A stretch of DNA of 64,000 bases from Psychrobacillus sp. BL-248-WT-3 (GCF_012843435.1 NZ_JABAFC010000003.1:124001-188000), one strand, 5' to 3'. Positions 43,944-53,722 are shown, numbered from the stretch's first letter. The notes: generated by a model from the sequence alone, not told the origin. A program made the numbers and translations.

Positions 43944-44355
43944 TTATTTGGTAAGCCATTTAATTTCTAAAGCTTTTTTCTTTGCTAGTTGTAGAATTTG
44001 AAGTCTAAATGCTTGCTCGCTCTCTAGCTGTTTGACCATCATTTCAAATGTACTAAAATTACTTATAATATAACCCGTTTTCTCATTGTTAAAGTCATAG
44101 TTTCCAAGTATTTTTATTTTTGATAGGTACCAAACTTTATATGTATCGGTAGTAGATTCCAACTTCCTCCATCACTTCCCGCTCTAAAGCCTCCTCCAAA
44201 CTCTCGCCATTTTCTATACGCCCTCCAATAGTGGTGATTTGCTGTTCTGCCTTGTCCCACGAAAGCATGATCATGCCTTGTTCGGTTATGGGTATACAAT
44301 GAACACCAGCAATTCTTCTGTCCTTTGGTAGTGAATCCCTATCATTTAGCATCAA
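43944..44355 (-). pseudogene. Frameshifted NUDIX hydrolase gene
   Basis: On the minus strand, the first frame (44355 down to about 44137) gives a start, a beta-rich lead and a perfect Nudix box (GRIENGESLEEALE followed by REVMEEVGI). It then stops after YYRYI. The adjacent frame continues from about 44162 down to 43944 with TTDTYKVWYLSKIKILGNYD and an ordinary helical C-terminus. The two frames overlap, and together they give a NUDIX protein of about 135 residues. One small indel near 44150 separates them, with no homopolymer there. NUDIX enzymes hydrolyse nucleoside diphosphates linked to other groups; the enzyme is probably inactive here unless the indel is an assembly error. Confidence 0.7.
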
Positions 44356-44515
44356 ATTCCTCCTTACACCTTAAACTATTTCGATATAAATTTGTAAAAA
44401 CCTCCTTTGAATAATAAAATGAAAAGCGAAAAAATGTTTACTTAATTTACAAATTTTAGAGTATAATAGTATTAACAGATAATTACAATAAATGTTTAAA
44501 TGGGGGAATTATGGG

Positions 44516-44848
44516 GTGAAAAACTTATATATCATTTTAGCTACTGTCCTAGTAGAAACAGCTATATTATGGGGAGTTTCTATTCTATTAGATTGGAAAT
44601 TCGTAGATGTCATTTTTCTTGGTAGTTTAGCGGTATTTGGCCTCATCTGGTTTCTTCAACTTAATTCTAATAGAAATAGCAATGAAGAGAACGCTCATTT
44701 GAAAGGCTGGAATGGACAGGATGGTGGCGGGGTTACACCTTTTCAATTTAAATTTAGAGGATCTCCTATTGTATTAGGACTACTGCTATTCATTGTAGTG
44801 AGCTTTTGCATAACTGCATTCACTTATTATCCTTATTTTATTGATTAA
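44516..44848 (+). CDS. Unrecognised small membrane protein
   Basis: This 110-residue protein has about three hydrophobic segments (two near the N-terminus, one at the C-terminus) around a hydrophilic stretch with NGQDGGGVTPFQ. GTG 44516 is chosen because GGGGGAA lies about eight bases upstream; an ATG at 44492 lies ahead of that site. The -10-like TATAAT at 44462-44467 is the likely promoter. No family is recognised. Confidence 0.65.
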   Translation: MKNLYIILATVLVETAILWGVSILLDWKFVDVIFLGSLAVFGLIWFLQLNSNRNSNEENAHLKGWNGQDGGGVTPFQFKFRGSPIVLGLLLFIVVSFCITAFTYYPYFID

Positions 44849-44864
44849 TGAAAGAGGTCTAGGT

Positions 44865-45569
44865 ATGGGACGATTGATAACAGAACAAGAGGATTTATTA
44901 ATAGTGTTAGACAGTCTTTTAAGGGAGCCAAAATTTTTTTGGGACGATTTTTATCGTGATCGGAAAAGAGAGGTTCCTTTTTTCACGGTAAAGCCTGATG
45001 AAAATTTAGTACAATATGTGGAACGAAATATATTTAAACAAGGTAATGTGTTAGAGCTAGGATGTGGACCTGGCAGAAATGCCATTTACTTATCTAATAA
45101 AGGATTTGCAGTTGATGCGGTTGATATTTCAAAAGAAACAATACAATGGGCAACCGAGAGAGCAAAAAAAGAAAATATTGATGTTAACTTTATCTGTCAA
45201 AATATTTTTGAGCTGAATATTCAGGAAGGTAGCTATGACATTGTCTATGATTCAGGGTGTTTTCACCATATCGCTCCTCATCGGCGAATGAGTTATATCC
45301 AACTAATACAGAGAGCACTTAAATTTGGAGGCTATTTTGCTATTACTTGCTTTTCTCCAAATAGCGAATATGGTGGAGCGACAATTTCTGACGAAGAGGT
45401 TTATCGTTCACTAAGCTTAAAAGGGGGGCTTGGATATGATGAATCTAAATTACGAGCTATTTTTAAGGAATTTAAGGAGATAGAGATACGACAAATGAGG
45501 GAAATAAAGCCACCCGCAGAAACACTTGGCTTAGCTGGTTTTATGACAGCAGTTTTTCAAAAAAAGTAG
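44865..45569 (+). CDS. Class I SAM-dependent methyltransferase
   Basis: The 234-residue protein has the Rossmann-like methyltransferase motifs: motif I VLELGCGPGRNAIYL (about residues 61-75), the acidic residue ending strand 2 in VDAVDIS, and YDIVYDSGCFHHI for motif IV. The substrate is unknown; the family includes small-molecule methyltransferases of the UbiE/thiopurine type. ATG 44865 has AGAGG upstream. It stands in a run of unlinked-looking accessory genes on the same strand. Confidence 0.87.
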   Translation: MGRLITEQEDLLIVLDSLLREPKFFWDDFYRDRKREVPFFTVKPDENLVQYVERNIFKQGNVLELGCGPGRNAIYLSNKGFAVDAVDISKETIQWATERAKKENIDVNFICQNIFELNIQEGSYDIVYDSGCFHHIAPHRRMSYIQLIQRALKFGGYFAITCFSPNSEYGGATISDEEVYRSLSLKGGLGYDESKLRAIFKEFKEIEIRQMREIKPPAETLGLAGFMTAVFQKK

Positions 45570-45587
45570 ATTGATGGGAGCAGTTTT

Positions 45588-46430
45588 ATGTCTAAATGGG
45601 TACATCAAATGATAGAAACTTCTCGAGGAAATTTTGAGGTGTTTACAAAAGGAAAGGGAGAGCCGGTTTGCGTTACACACAATTACTCTGAATTCAACGA
45701 TAGTGGTGATTATTTTGCTAATACTTATACAAGTACAAACAAAGTGTTTCTTGTAAACCTGAGAGATGCAGGTAACACAGACAAGCCTAGTTCTCCACAC
45801 GAATTAAGTATGATTGACGCAGTACTTGATTTAGAGTCCATACGGCAGACCTATGGTTACGAGAAGTGGACCTTTGCTGGACATTCGACAGGTGGAATGA
45901 TTGGTTTACTTTATGGTATCCATTTTTCTGAATCTCTTAAATCTCTTATTATTGTGGGATCTTCGGCAAGAGAGTTTAGCTCTTCCTCAACTAAGTGTAT
46001 TTATAATGAAGAACACCCGAATTATGAAAGAATGCAAGAATTAATGCAACTTTTAAAAAATCCACTTCTTACAATAAAAGAACGCTATCAACTCTCAAAA
46101 GAAAGAACTCAATTTTCTTTATATAGACCTGATAATTATGAATCATTTTTTTCGAGTAACATACATAAAAAAATATGTGCTAGCAGACTAAACTTTTTTG
46201 GGAGAGAGGCTCTGATTTACGACGTGACACGTCAACTTGATAAGGTCAAAACTTCCGTGCATATTTTGTGTGGGAGACATGACGTTCAGTGTCCAGTAGA
46301 GTTTTCTTTAGAAATGCATGAAATACTAGAATATTCCACGCTCGATATATTCGAAGAAAGTAATCACTATCCATTCATAGAAGAAAAAGAGTTATTTACA
46401 CAAGTTATAAATAGGTTTCTCGTAGAATGA
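45588..46430 (+). CDS. Alpha/beta hydrolase
   Basis: This 280-residue alpha/beta-fold protein has the nucleophile elbow GHSTGG (near residues 98-103, Ser in the centre), an acidic residue in ILCGRHDVQCP and a histidine in EESNHYPFIEE for the triad. It resembles the proline iminopeptidase/haloperoxidase-like group. The natural substrate is unknown. It follows the methyltransferase by 18 bp. Confidence 0.87.
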   Translation: MSKWVHQMIETSRGNFEVFTKGKGEPVCVTHNYSEFNDSGDYFANTYTSTNKVFLVNLRDAGNTDKPSSPHELSMIDAVLDLESIRQTYGYEKWTFAGHSTGGMIGLLYGIHFSESLKSLIIVGSSAREFSSSSTKCIYNEEHPNYERMQELMQLLKNPLLTIKERYQLSKERTQFSLYRPDNYESFFSSNIHKKICASRLNFFGREALIYDVTRQLDKVKTSVHILCGRHDVQCPVEFSLEMHEILEYSTLDIFEESNHYPFIEEKELFTQVINRFLVE

Positions 46431-46478
46431 CTACAGTAAGCAAGTTATGTTCTCTAGAAAGAGAGGCTATATAAATAT

Positions 46479-47270
46479 ATGGATAAGTATGGCAATGAAT
46501 TGTTCACAGGAACAGCTTTGTATTATTCCCGGTACAGACCTCTATATCCAGCTACTCTGATTCGATTTTTAATCCAAAGGTTCGCTTTAGACGGAACGGG
46601 ACAAATGTTAGATCTAGGGTGTGGTGATGGAAGACTTGCGTTAAGATTTGTCGATTGGTTTGAAAGAATAGTGGGAATAGACCAGGAAGCAGAAATGATT
46701 CAGCAGGCTGTCCATTTACAGCAGGAGTCTAGATTTAGTAATATGGAGTGGTTTCTAGGCGATTTGGATAATTATAAAACTAATCATGAGGAATCATTTA
46801 AGCTAGTAACAATTGCCAAAGCTTTTCATTGGATGGAACGTGAAAAAACACTTGAACTGTTGTTTAGTATGGTTTCACGAGGAGGCGGTATCGCGGTTAT
46901 TGACCCTGCTTCCACCAAAGTCACGCCTAGTTTGTGGGAACTCAAAGTGGATGAAGTCATGAAGCATTGGTATGGTGGCGAACGAAGAGCTGGAAATACT
47001 GTTTATCGACCGCCGAGTGAGACTTATGAACAGCTTATTAATCGTTCTAACTTTGACTTGGAAACCATTGAGCTTCCACCATATCAACATAGCTGGAACA
47101 TAGATTCTATAATCGGCAATATATATTCATCCTCCTATGGTGCTAAACATTTTTTAGGTTACAATTCTCATGTGTTTGAAAGGCATTTAAGAGAGGAATT
47201 ACTAAAAATTGAACCTACTGGACGTTTCGAGGAAAAAATCCAACTTTCAGTCCAATTAGCGCTTAAATAA
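46479..47270 (+). CDS. Class I SAM-dependent methyltransferase
   Basis: The 263-residue protein has motif I MLDLGCGDGRLALRF (about residues 46-60), IVGIDQEAEMIQQA for motif II and KLVTIAKAFHWMEREKTL, the AFHWM stretch typical of the trans-aconitate/UbiE-like group. No close paralogy with the methyltransferase at 44865 is evident beyond the common fold. The substrate is unknown. Confidence 0.87.
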   Translation: MDKYGNELFTGTALYYSRYRPLYPATLIRFLIQRFALDGTGQMLDLGCGDGRLALRFVDWFERIVGIDQEAEMIQQAVHLQQESRFSNMEWFLGDLDNYKTNHEESFKLVTIAKAFHWMEREKTLELLFSMVSRGGGIAVIDPASTKVTPSLWELKVDEVMKHWYGGERRAGNTVYRPPSETYEQLINRSNFDLETIELPPYQHSWNIDSIIGNIYSSSYGAKHFLGYNSHVFERHLREELLKIEPTGRFEEKIQLSVQLALK

Positions 47271-47284
47271 GGAGTGTTATCACT

Positions 47285-47956
47285 ATGCATAAACAAATTA
47301 AAACCTACAAGGAAGCTATACATATAATTGAAGAATTTGGGCTATTGCCCCTTGCGCCTCTTATCCCTGATTATCCTTCATTAGGAAGTATAACTGCTAA
47401 AGAAGTCTGGCATTCAGATACCGAATTTGATCCATGGATGTGGAGGACACAATTTTCGATGGATGGAACGGCAGGATACGGCAAGTTTATTAAGAAAAAG
47501 TCGGTGCTCATTTCAAGGGAGCTACTCCCATACTTTAAAAGGGTTTTAGGTGAAGAAGATTCAGTAGAACAACGTTTTGCAGATGGCAAACTATCAAGAG
47601 AGGCTTTAGTAGTTTTTCAATTAATTCAAGAAGAACAGGGAATAGATACTAGAGTTTTACGGAAAAAGTCGGGTCTGATACAAAAGGAGCAAAAGAAAGT
47701 TTTTGAAAATGCATTGTTAGAACTTCAAGGTTATATGGATATCGTAATTGCTGGAATTCAAGAGAAGACAGATGAACATGGAGAGAAAAATGGTTGGAAC
47801 TCCACAGCCTTTGAAACCTATGATGCATGGACTATCAGAAATGGGATCCAGAAGCTTGGCCATAGTAGACAGGAATCTAAAGACTATTTAATTGCTCATT
47901 TTGAGAACAAGTGCAATGAGAATGCGATGAAAAAAATAATTAAAATACTGCAATAG
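47285..47956 (+). CDS. Uncharacterised protein, AlkZ-related type
   Basis: I recognise this 223-residue protein only loosely, as a Bacillales family sometimes labelled AlkZ-related. Visible features are FGLLPLAPLIPDYPSLGS near residue 20, WHSDTEFDPWMWRTQF (about residues 48-63), and a helical second half with FQLIQEEQGIDTRVLRKKSG, which could be a winged-helix element. No catalytic residues can be named. AAGGAG lies across the stop of the gene before, so it is probably co-transcribed with it. Confidence 0.7.
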   Translation: MHKQIKTYKEAIHIIEEFGLLPLAPLIPDYPSLGSITAKEVWHSDTEFDPWMWRTQFSMDGTAGYGKFIKKKSVLISRELLPYFKRVLGEEDSVEQRFADGKLSREALVVFQLIQEEQGIDTRVLRKKSGLIQKEQKKVFENALLELQGYMDIVIAGIQEKTDEHGEKNGWNSTAFETYDAWTIRNGIQKLGHSRQESKDYLIAHFENKCNENAMKKIIKILQ

Positions 47957-47970
47957 AATGTGGGGGTTCA

Positions 47971-48534
47971 ATGGAGTTTTTATATCATATGGTGCCAAAG
48001 AAAATGATTGGCGATGAACTATTACCGCTAAATTATATAAAAGGCTTAGACAACGAGCTTTATAAGCAATATAGCGAGAAATATCGTAACAGTCCAGAAA
48101 GGGAAAGTCTTTTGCAGAGGAAAATACCTAAACTAGATTGTTTGTGGAATGATGTTATATTTTTATTGCCACTTCATCCAAACTACATTTTTGAAGCATT
48201 GTCCGAGTTAGGGGTAAGCATAAAAAAGGACCTATTATTTTATGAAATCCCAATTGAAAGACTACATGATAACTTAAATGCAATCTATTATTATCGCAAA
48301 GACAATTACAAGGGACCATCTTCAGATATACCTGAAGAGGAAGTGGAAATTATTCAAATGGACTCTTTTCCAATGTTAAATGCAATCCCCGAAGATACAT
48401 TAATCTACTTTGCTGAAGAAAGTAAGAAAGGTATAAACTTCGGGATGTTTGCCTATATTCCTCATGTTTTAAGTCTTGGAAAAATTAATATTTATGGTGT
48501 AAATCATGTTAACTGGAGTGAGAAGCAGATTTAA
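47971..48534 (+). CDS. Unrecognised protein
   Basis: This 187-residue soluble protein begins MEFLYHMVPKKMIGDELLP and has DVIFLLPLHPNYIFEAL in the middle. No family or active site is recognised. It follows its neighbour by 14 bp with GTGGGGG ahead of the ATG, so it is likely the last gene of the local transcript; a terminator follows. Confidence 0.7.
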   Translation: MEFLYHMVPKKMIGDELLPLNYIKGLDNELYKQYSEKYRNSPERESLLQRKIPKLDCLWNDVIFLLPLHPNYIFEALSELGVSIKKDLLFYEIPIERLHDNLNAIYYYRKDNYKGPSSDIPEEEVEIIQMDSFPMLNAIPEDTLIYFAEESKKGINFGMFAYIPHVLSLGKINIYGVNHVNWSEKQI

Positions 48535-48553
48535 AAAATAGGTATAAACCTAG

Positions 48554-48584
48554 AAAAAGAACAGCGACTGCTGCTCTTTTTTTT
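48554..48584 (+). terminator. Terminator before selO
   Basis: AAAGAACAGC pairs with GCTGCTCTTT (one mismatch) and is followed by a run of T. Confidence 0.8.
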
Positions 48585-48674
48585 GTATAGAAATTCTAAA
48601 TTAGCGTATCACACATTTAAGAAGGGTATAATAAATACATAAGAAAAAAGTAATTGATAAGAAAGGAAGGTTCG

Positions 48675-50144
48675 ATGTCAGAAACTCAAAACCAAGCTGG
48701 ATGGAATCTAGACAATAGTTATACTAGTCTTCCGCCAATGTTTTTTACAATAATAGATCCTAATCCTGTTAGCTCCCCTAAGCTTACCGTTTTAAATCAA
48801 TCACTAGCCACTGAGCTAGGATTGAATAAAGACTATCTTAAAAGTGAACAAGGTCTACAAATACTAGCTGGAAATAGTGCTCCAGAAGGAAGTAAGCCTC
48901 TTGCACAAGCCTATGCTGGTCATCAATTTGGACACTTTACTATGCTAGGAGATGGTCGGGCATTATTGTATGGAGAACAATTAACCCCTGATGGGAAGCG
49001 TTTTGATATACAACTAAAAGGCTCTGGTAAAACTCCTTATTCTCGCGGAGGAGATGGAAGAGCTGGACTTGGTCCTATGCTTCGTGAATATATTATTAGT
49101 GAAGCGATGCATGGATTAGGAATACCGACGACACGTAGTCTTTCAGTTGTAACTACTGGCGAATCAATAATCCGAGAAACACTTCAACAAGGGGCTGTAA
49201 TGACGAGAATCGCTAACAGTCATATTCGAGTTGGTACGTTCCAGTTTGCTGCAACCTACGGGACATATGAGGACTTACAGGCACTAGCTGACTACACGAT
49301 AAACAGACATTATCCTGCGTTGGAGGATAAAGAGAACAAATATTTACTTTTCCTCGAGGAGGTAACGAAGCGTCAAGCATCTCTTATTTCTAAATGGCAG
49401 CTAGTAGGGTTTATTCATGGAGTGATGAATACAGATAATATGAGCATCAGCGGAGAGTCTATTGACTATGGTCCATGTGCGTTCATGGACACCTATGATA
49501 TGAATACTGTATTCAGTTCAATTGATACTCAAGGACGTTACGCATACGGCAACCAACCAGGTATTGGTGGCTGGAATCTGGCTAGACTCGCAGAAAGTTT
49601 ATTGTCCCTTATTCATGAGGATCAAGAGGAAGCAATAAAACTTGCACAGGAAGTGTTATCTGCCTATCCAGAACATTTCCAAACAAATTACCTAAAAGGC
49701 ATGAGAGCAAAACTAGGATTATTCCATGAAGAAGAAGGAAATCTAGCCCTCATCCAAGAGCTTCTAGAACTAATGCAGAAGTATAAAGCAGACTATACAA
49801 ACACCTTCAGAGCTCTAACTATGGAAGAGCTAGATGAAAATGAACTTTTTAAATCTGTTGAATTTAATGATTGGCAAACAAAGTGGCTAGATAGATTAGA
49901 AAAACAACAAGAATCAAAACAAGAAGTAATACAAATGATGAAGGAGCATAATCCTACTGTCATTCCGAGAAATCACCGTGTGGAAGAGGCGATAGAGGCA
50001 GCGGTTGATAGAGGAGACTATCAAGTGATGGAAAGCTTAGTGTCAGTACTACAAAACCCTTACGACTATTCAGCCGATAACCAAGAGTACTCGAAGCTTC
50101 CACCAGACTCAAGCTGTGGATATCAAACTTTCTGTGGAACGTGA
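48675..50144 (+). CDS. selO: Protein adenylyltransferase SelO (YdiU)
   Basis: SelO is a pseudokinase-fold enzyme that transfers AMP to protein hydroxyls, linked to redox stress. The 489-residue protein shows the family blocks [38 protein letters not shown], the metal/catalytic stretch GVMNTDNMS with DYGPCAFMD, and a C-terminal CGYQTFCGT with the conserved cysteine (not selenocysteine). ATG 48675 has GGAAGG five bases upstream. It is monocistronic, with terminators on both sides and a TATAAT at 48627-48632. Confidence 0.95.
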   Translation: MSETQNQAGWNLDNSYTSLPPMFFTIIDPNPVSSPKLTVLNQSLATELGLNKDYLKSEQGLQILAGNSAPEGSKPLAQAYAGHQFGHFTMLGDGRALLYGEQLTPDGKRFDIQLKGSGKTPYSRGGDGRAGLGPMLREYIISEAMHGLGIPTTRSLSVVTTGESIIRETLQQGAVMTRIANSHIRVGTFQFAATYGTYEDLQALADYTINRHYPALEDKENKYLLFLEEVTKRQASLISKWQLVGFIHGVMNTDNMSISGESIDYGPCAFMDTYDMNTVFSSIDTQGRYAYGNQPGIGGWNLARLAESLLSLIHEDQEEAIKLAQEVLSAYPEHFQTNYLKGMRAKLGLFHEEEGNLALIQELLELMQKYKADYTNTFRALTMEELDENELFKSVEFNDWQTKWLDRLEKQQESKQEVIQMMKEHNPTVIPRNHRVEEAIEAAVDRGDYQVMESLVSVLQNPYDYSADNQEYSKLPPDSSCGYQTFCGT

Positions 50145-50211
50145 AATATAGATTCTAGTTTTGACTTTTATTTAATGAAATTAACTTTCTTAATCAATAA
50201 GTATCAACAAG

Positions 50212-50249
50212 AACCTTCCAAACAAAATATGTTTGGAAGGTTTTTTTTT
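50212..50249 (+). terminator. Terminator after selO
   Basis: AACCTTCCAAACA pairs with TGTTTGGAAGGTT around a 5-base loop, followed by T residues. Confidence 0.93.
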
Positions 50250-50402
50250 GATTTAAGTAAAGAGCATCTAAATCATTAGACCTAATAGATTAAGGTAGGT
50301 ATTATATATCAACTATAATTAAGACTCTTTTAAGACATATCTATAATTACAAAGGGATAATATACTGAAAATTGTAATTATGCTGATAAAGGAGGTTGTT
50401 TA

Positions 50403-53135
50403 ATGGGGAGAAAACAATTTATTCGTGCTGTTTCTCTTTTTCTAAGCATCATGTTAATCTTTGCTGTTTTGCCTATGACTAGTTTTGCTAATTCTGTAGA
50501 AGAAGATGTAATAGCAAAGCTTAAGGATAGGGGATTTAAGTCACCTGTAAATCTCGGAATAGGTGCCTCAGAAGTTGTTCTATTAAACGCTGCTTTTGGA
50601 AAAGAAAATGGAAGAGATGTAGTTTATGCTACAGCGAATGGTGGAGTATTTAATGTAGTAGATGTGAAGGAAAATAAGCTAATATTTTCTCAGCAGCTAG
50701 CAAAGGTATCTCAAGTGTGGAGTCATACTATTGCTTCTAATGGGACAGTGTATATTGCTGCACTCGGAGAGGGAAATGTAGGAGAGCTTTGGAGCTATTC
50801 CCCAACAACAAAGGTTGTCGAAAAGCTAGGAACACCTAATGCTGGACACCAAGCATGGAGTAGTACTACGGACGATAATGGAAACGCATATATTGGTACG
50901 TATGCAGAAGGCGATGGGCGTATCTATAAGTATGATGTTGCCACTAAATCTTTTGTTGACTATGGAAAGATTGATGCTGACAATGCTAGCTATATTCGTT
51001 CTCTAGAATATCATGATGGATACTTATATGCTGGTTTAGGAGTGGAAGGCAAAGTCTACCGCATTAATGTAGAAACAATGGAAAAGGAGGATATTACAAA
51101 AAATGTACCTGACATTTTAGGGAAGCCTGTCAGCCAAATTAAATTCGTTTACGATATGGCTGTAGTCGGTAACTATCTATTTGCTCGTTTTGATGATGGA
51201 GGAGAATCGGCTATACTTTTTTATGATTTAATTAACCAAGAATGGGTGTCAGATAAAAAGCTTGGAAAACTACATGATGGATCGGCAGATGATTTTGGAA
51301 GCTTTGGTTTTATCCAGCTACCTGTCAATGGAGATAAAACCTATGTAATTCACAATCGTCACATTGAAGAAGTTGATATCAATACATTAGAGACGCGTGA
51401 AACAGGAATTAGATATGGAGCCGGCTTACGAGGAGGGGCATTTGTAGATTTGGGAAGAGAAGATCTTCCAGGTCTCTCTCTAGTAACTATGAATAGGACA
51501 GGTCAAATATTTGCTGCAAATCTAGAGACAAATAAAACTGTTACCCTGCCAACGGCTATGCAAGCACTTCCACTTAAACTTCATAACCTTGGGGAAGGTC
51601 CAGATGGTAATCTTTATATGACTACTTATCCGGGGGGACCAAAGGGTTCGAAATATAATATCCAAACAGGGCAATTTGTAACGTATTCCCAGGGACAGGC
51701 AGAGGGAATTGTAGCAGGAAATGGGAATGATTTATATTTTGGAATCTACGGAGGTGCTGCTATTCAAAGGATGAATACAGAAACAATGGCGTTAGAAACA
51801 CTTTTTGATCTTAAGCCGGAGCAGCAGGATCGGCCGTACATTATGAAATTTGTAGAAAACAAATTATTAATCGGTACTATACCGGATTATCAAAAGCTTG
51901 GCGGGGCACTTACGATTTATGATTCTGTTACGGGAGATAGAAAAACTTATCGTAATGTGGTTCAGGATCAAAGTATTGTTGGATTAGCCTATAAGGACGG
52001 TTTAATTTACGGCTCCACTACAGTAAGAGGGGGGCTTGATATTCCTCCGAGCACGTCAAAGGCAAAAATGTTTATATGGGATATGGCAAGCGAGCAAAAA
52101 TTGAAGGAATTTGAATTAGATATTCCAGAACTAGATGCTCCTCCAATAATTAGCGGATTAACGTTTGATGATAACGGAACATTATGGGGCGCAGTAGACG
52201 GCATTATTTTTGCAATGGATCCTGCGACTCATGAAGTGATAAAGTATAAAAATATATATCCAGAGATAAAAAATAGGGGGATGTGGAGACCGGTCCATAT
52301 TGAAATCGGAAAAGATGGTCTGCTATACACAGATGTAGGTGGAAAGCTTACAGTAATAGACCCTTCCTCTGAAAACTTAGACCATGTTTCATTGATCAAT
52401 TCAGGACCTGAAATTGACTTTATGGTTCTAGCGAATGACAATGAAGGAAATGAAAATATCTATTATATAGACGGCGATGCAACTCATCTATTTATGATTC
52501 CTGTAGTGGATGGTGGAGAAGTTGTAAATCCTGAGGAACCGATTTATGAGACTGTCAATGTTCCGATTAAAAATGCAGGATTCGAAGACAAGGTCAAGAA
52601 AGGAAGCATACCAGGTTGGTCATCCTTATTTGGTGCATTTCCATCCAATGCATCCTTTGAAATAAGCGATTTACGTAAAAAATCTGGTAAGAACAGCTTA
52701 AAAATTAACGATACCGACCAAAAGCAAACTGTTTTCGCACAAACCGATTCGATTTCTATAAAAGAAGGAATCGAGTATACAGCTTCTACTAATCTCTTTT
52801 TAGAAGACGGTAGCGTAAGCTTCTTTATTCGTTATTTTGACGAAAAGGGAATACAAGTAGGTAGTGATCGAGATGGTGAAAATATTATCCATATCCGTAA
52901 CGGTCATAAGGAATGGCAGACGGTAAAAGCGACCGTTACAGCTCCAGAGGGGGCAAAATATGCTCGTCTATTTGCTGGAACATCCAATTACTTCACTACA
53001 ACAGCTGCATACTTTGATGATTTTAAGCTGAGCTATGAAAAGGAAGTAAAGAAGCCTGGTAAACCTGGGAAGCCAGATAAACCGGGTAAACCTGAAAAAC
53101 CAAAGCCAGAGAAGCCCGGAAAACCAGGCAAGTAA
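50403..53135 (+). CDS. Large secreted beta-propeller protein with CBM-like domain and Lys/Pro/Gly tail
   Basis: This 910-residue protein has a Sec signal peptide ending near TSFANS (about residue 31). Repeated blade-like segments follow (for example NGTVYIAALGEGNVGELWSY, DNGNAYIGTYAEGDGRIYKY and DGNLYMTTYPGGPKGSKYNI), indicating one or more beta-propellers over residues ~40-700. Residues ~715-880 look like a CenC/CBM-type jelly roll (PIKNAGFEDKVKKGSIPGWS; YFDDFKLSYE). The tail after ~881 is a low-complexity Pro/Gly/Lys-rich repeat built on the tripeptide KPG. No sortase motif is seen. The tail could bind anionic wall polymers. Its substrate is unknown, perhaps a polysaccharide. AAAGGAGG precedes the ATG. 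Confidence 0.82.
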   Translation: MGRKQFIRAVSLFLSIMLIFAVLPMTSFANSVEEDVIAKLKDRGFKSPVNLGIGASEVVLLNAAFGKENGRDVVYATANGGVFNVVDVKENKLIFSQQLAKVSQVWSHTIASNGTVYIAALGEGNVGELWSYSPTTKVVEKLGTPNAGHQAWSSTTDDNGNAYIGTYAEGDGRIYKYDVATKSFVDYGKIDADNASYIRSLEYHDGYLYAGLGVEGKVYRINVETMEKEDITKNVPDILGKPVSQIKFVYDMAVVGNYLFARFDDGGESAILFYDLINQEWVSDKKLGKLHDGSADDFGSFGFIQLPVNGDKTYVIHNRHIEEVDINTLETRETGIRYGAGLRGGAFVDLGREDLPGLSLVTMNRTGQIFAANLETNKTVTLPTAMQALPLKLHNLGEGPDGNLYMTTYPGGPKGSKYNIQTGQFVTYSQGQAEGIVAGNGNDLYFGIYGGAAIQRMNTETMALETLFDLKPEQQDRPYIMKFVENKLLIGTIPDYQKLGGALTIYDSVTGDRKTYRNVVQDQSIVGLAYKDGLIYGSTTVRGGLDIPPSTSKAKMFIWDMASEQKLKEFELDIPELDAPPIISGLTFDDNGTLWGAVDGIIFAMDPATHEVIKYKNIYPEIKNRGMWRPVHIEIGKDGLLYTDVGGKLTVIDPSSENLDHVSLINSGPEIDFMVLANDNEGNENIYYIDGDATHLFMIPVVDGGEVVNPEEPIYETVNVPIKNAGFEDKVKKGSIPGWSSLFGAFPSNASFEISDLRKKSGKNSLKINDTDQKQTVFAQTDSISIKEGIEYTASTNLFLEDGSVSFFIRYFDEKGIQVGSDRDGENIIHIRNGHKEWQTVKATVTAPEGAKYARLFAGTSNYFTTTAAYFDDFKLSYEKEVKKPGKPGKPDKPGKPEKPKPEKPGKPGK

Positions 53136-53141
53136 GGTATT

Positions 53142-53184
53142 AGAAAAAGAGGAAAAAGTGAATTTACACTTTCTCCTCTTTTTT
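53142..53184. terminator. Bidirectional terminator between convergent genes
   Basis: AAAAAGAGGAAAAAGTG pairs with CACTTTCTCCTCTTTTTT; A-rich and T-rich flanks allow it to serve both the propeller gene and the minus-strand small gene. Confidence 0.9.
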
Positions 53185-53187
53185 AAT

Positions 53188-53409
53188 TTATCTCTTTTTC
53201 TTCTTGCCTAGCTCTGCTGCAGCTTTACTTTTTTCTACTATTTTCTCAAATTCTATTTGAACATGCACATGATTGTTATCATTATAGGAGACGTCTAGAA
53301 CCTTGCACTTGCGACCTTTAATTTTTAAGTCTTCGTCTACTGCAGGAATGTTTCTTAACGCTTGAGTTAATACAATTATATTATTTTCATAAAAATGTAC
53401 TGCGAACAT
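53188..53409 (-). CDS. Small basic protein of unknown function
   Basis: This 73-residue protein begins MFAVHFYENNIIVLTQAL and ends in a lysine-rich tail (GKKKKR). Its start has AAAGGGG correctly spaced on the minus strand, so it is a real gene. The basic end may bind nucleic acid or membrane, which is a guess. I do not recognise the family. Confidence 0.7.
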   Translation of the reverse strand: MFAVHFYENNIIVLTQALRNIPAVDEDLKIKGRKCKVLDVSYNDNNHVHVQIEFEKIVEKSKAAAELGKKKKR

Positions 53410-53540
53410 GTGCTTTTCCCCTTTATCAAATAAATTAATTCTGAAATAGAATCTCTATATTTTATGAGATAGAAAGGAATATAGAACAAGAAAAAGTGAC
53501 AAGATAAAGTATGGTAGATATTGATTGTATTTATGAAGCA
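53410..53540. other. Non-coding stretch left of the CCGACCGATTA array
   Basis: AT-rich DNA that should hold the promoter of the minus-strand small gene; no clear promoter could be picked. Confidence 0.4.
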
Positions 53541-53660
53541 GACCGATCAATTATTTGGAAAAACCGACCGATTAATGAAGTTTACCGACCGATTATTTAG
53601 AGAAACCGACCGATTAATGGAGTCAACCGACCGATTATGAGATAAAACCGTCCGATTACC
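53541..53660. repeat. Array of CCGACCGATTA cores at exactly 21-bp period
   Basis: GACCGAT occurs at 53541, 53566, 53587, 53608 and 53629, and a variant GTCCGAT at 53650. From 53566 on the spacing is 21 bp each time. Spacers are A-rich and differ, though AATGAAG/AATGGAG alternate with TATTTAG/TATGAGA. The first unit is degenerate. The period and the CCG...TTA core style match the larger array at 30301-30880. Confidence 0.88.
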
Positions 53661-53672
53661 CTCTAAGCATAC

Positions 53673-53713
53673 AAAAAAACGAAAAAGTTACACTGTATGT
53701 TTTACTTTTTCGT
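53673..53713 (-). terminator. Terminator of the EcsC-like gene
   Basis: Read on the minus strand, ACGAAAAAGT pairs with ACTTTTTCGT around a 15-base loop and ends in T residues. Confidence 0.85.
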
Positions 53714-53722
53714 GGAAGTTTA

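Noticed and set aside
44114-44299. Separate minus-strand gene in the NUDIX region
   Set aside because: Third-frame shadow of the NUDIX sequence; the Nudix box lies in another frame.
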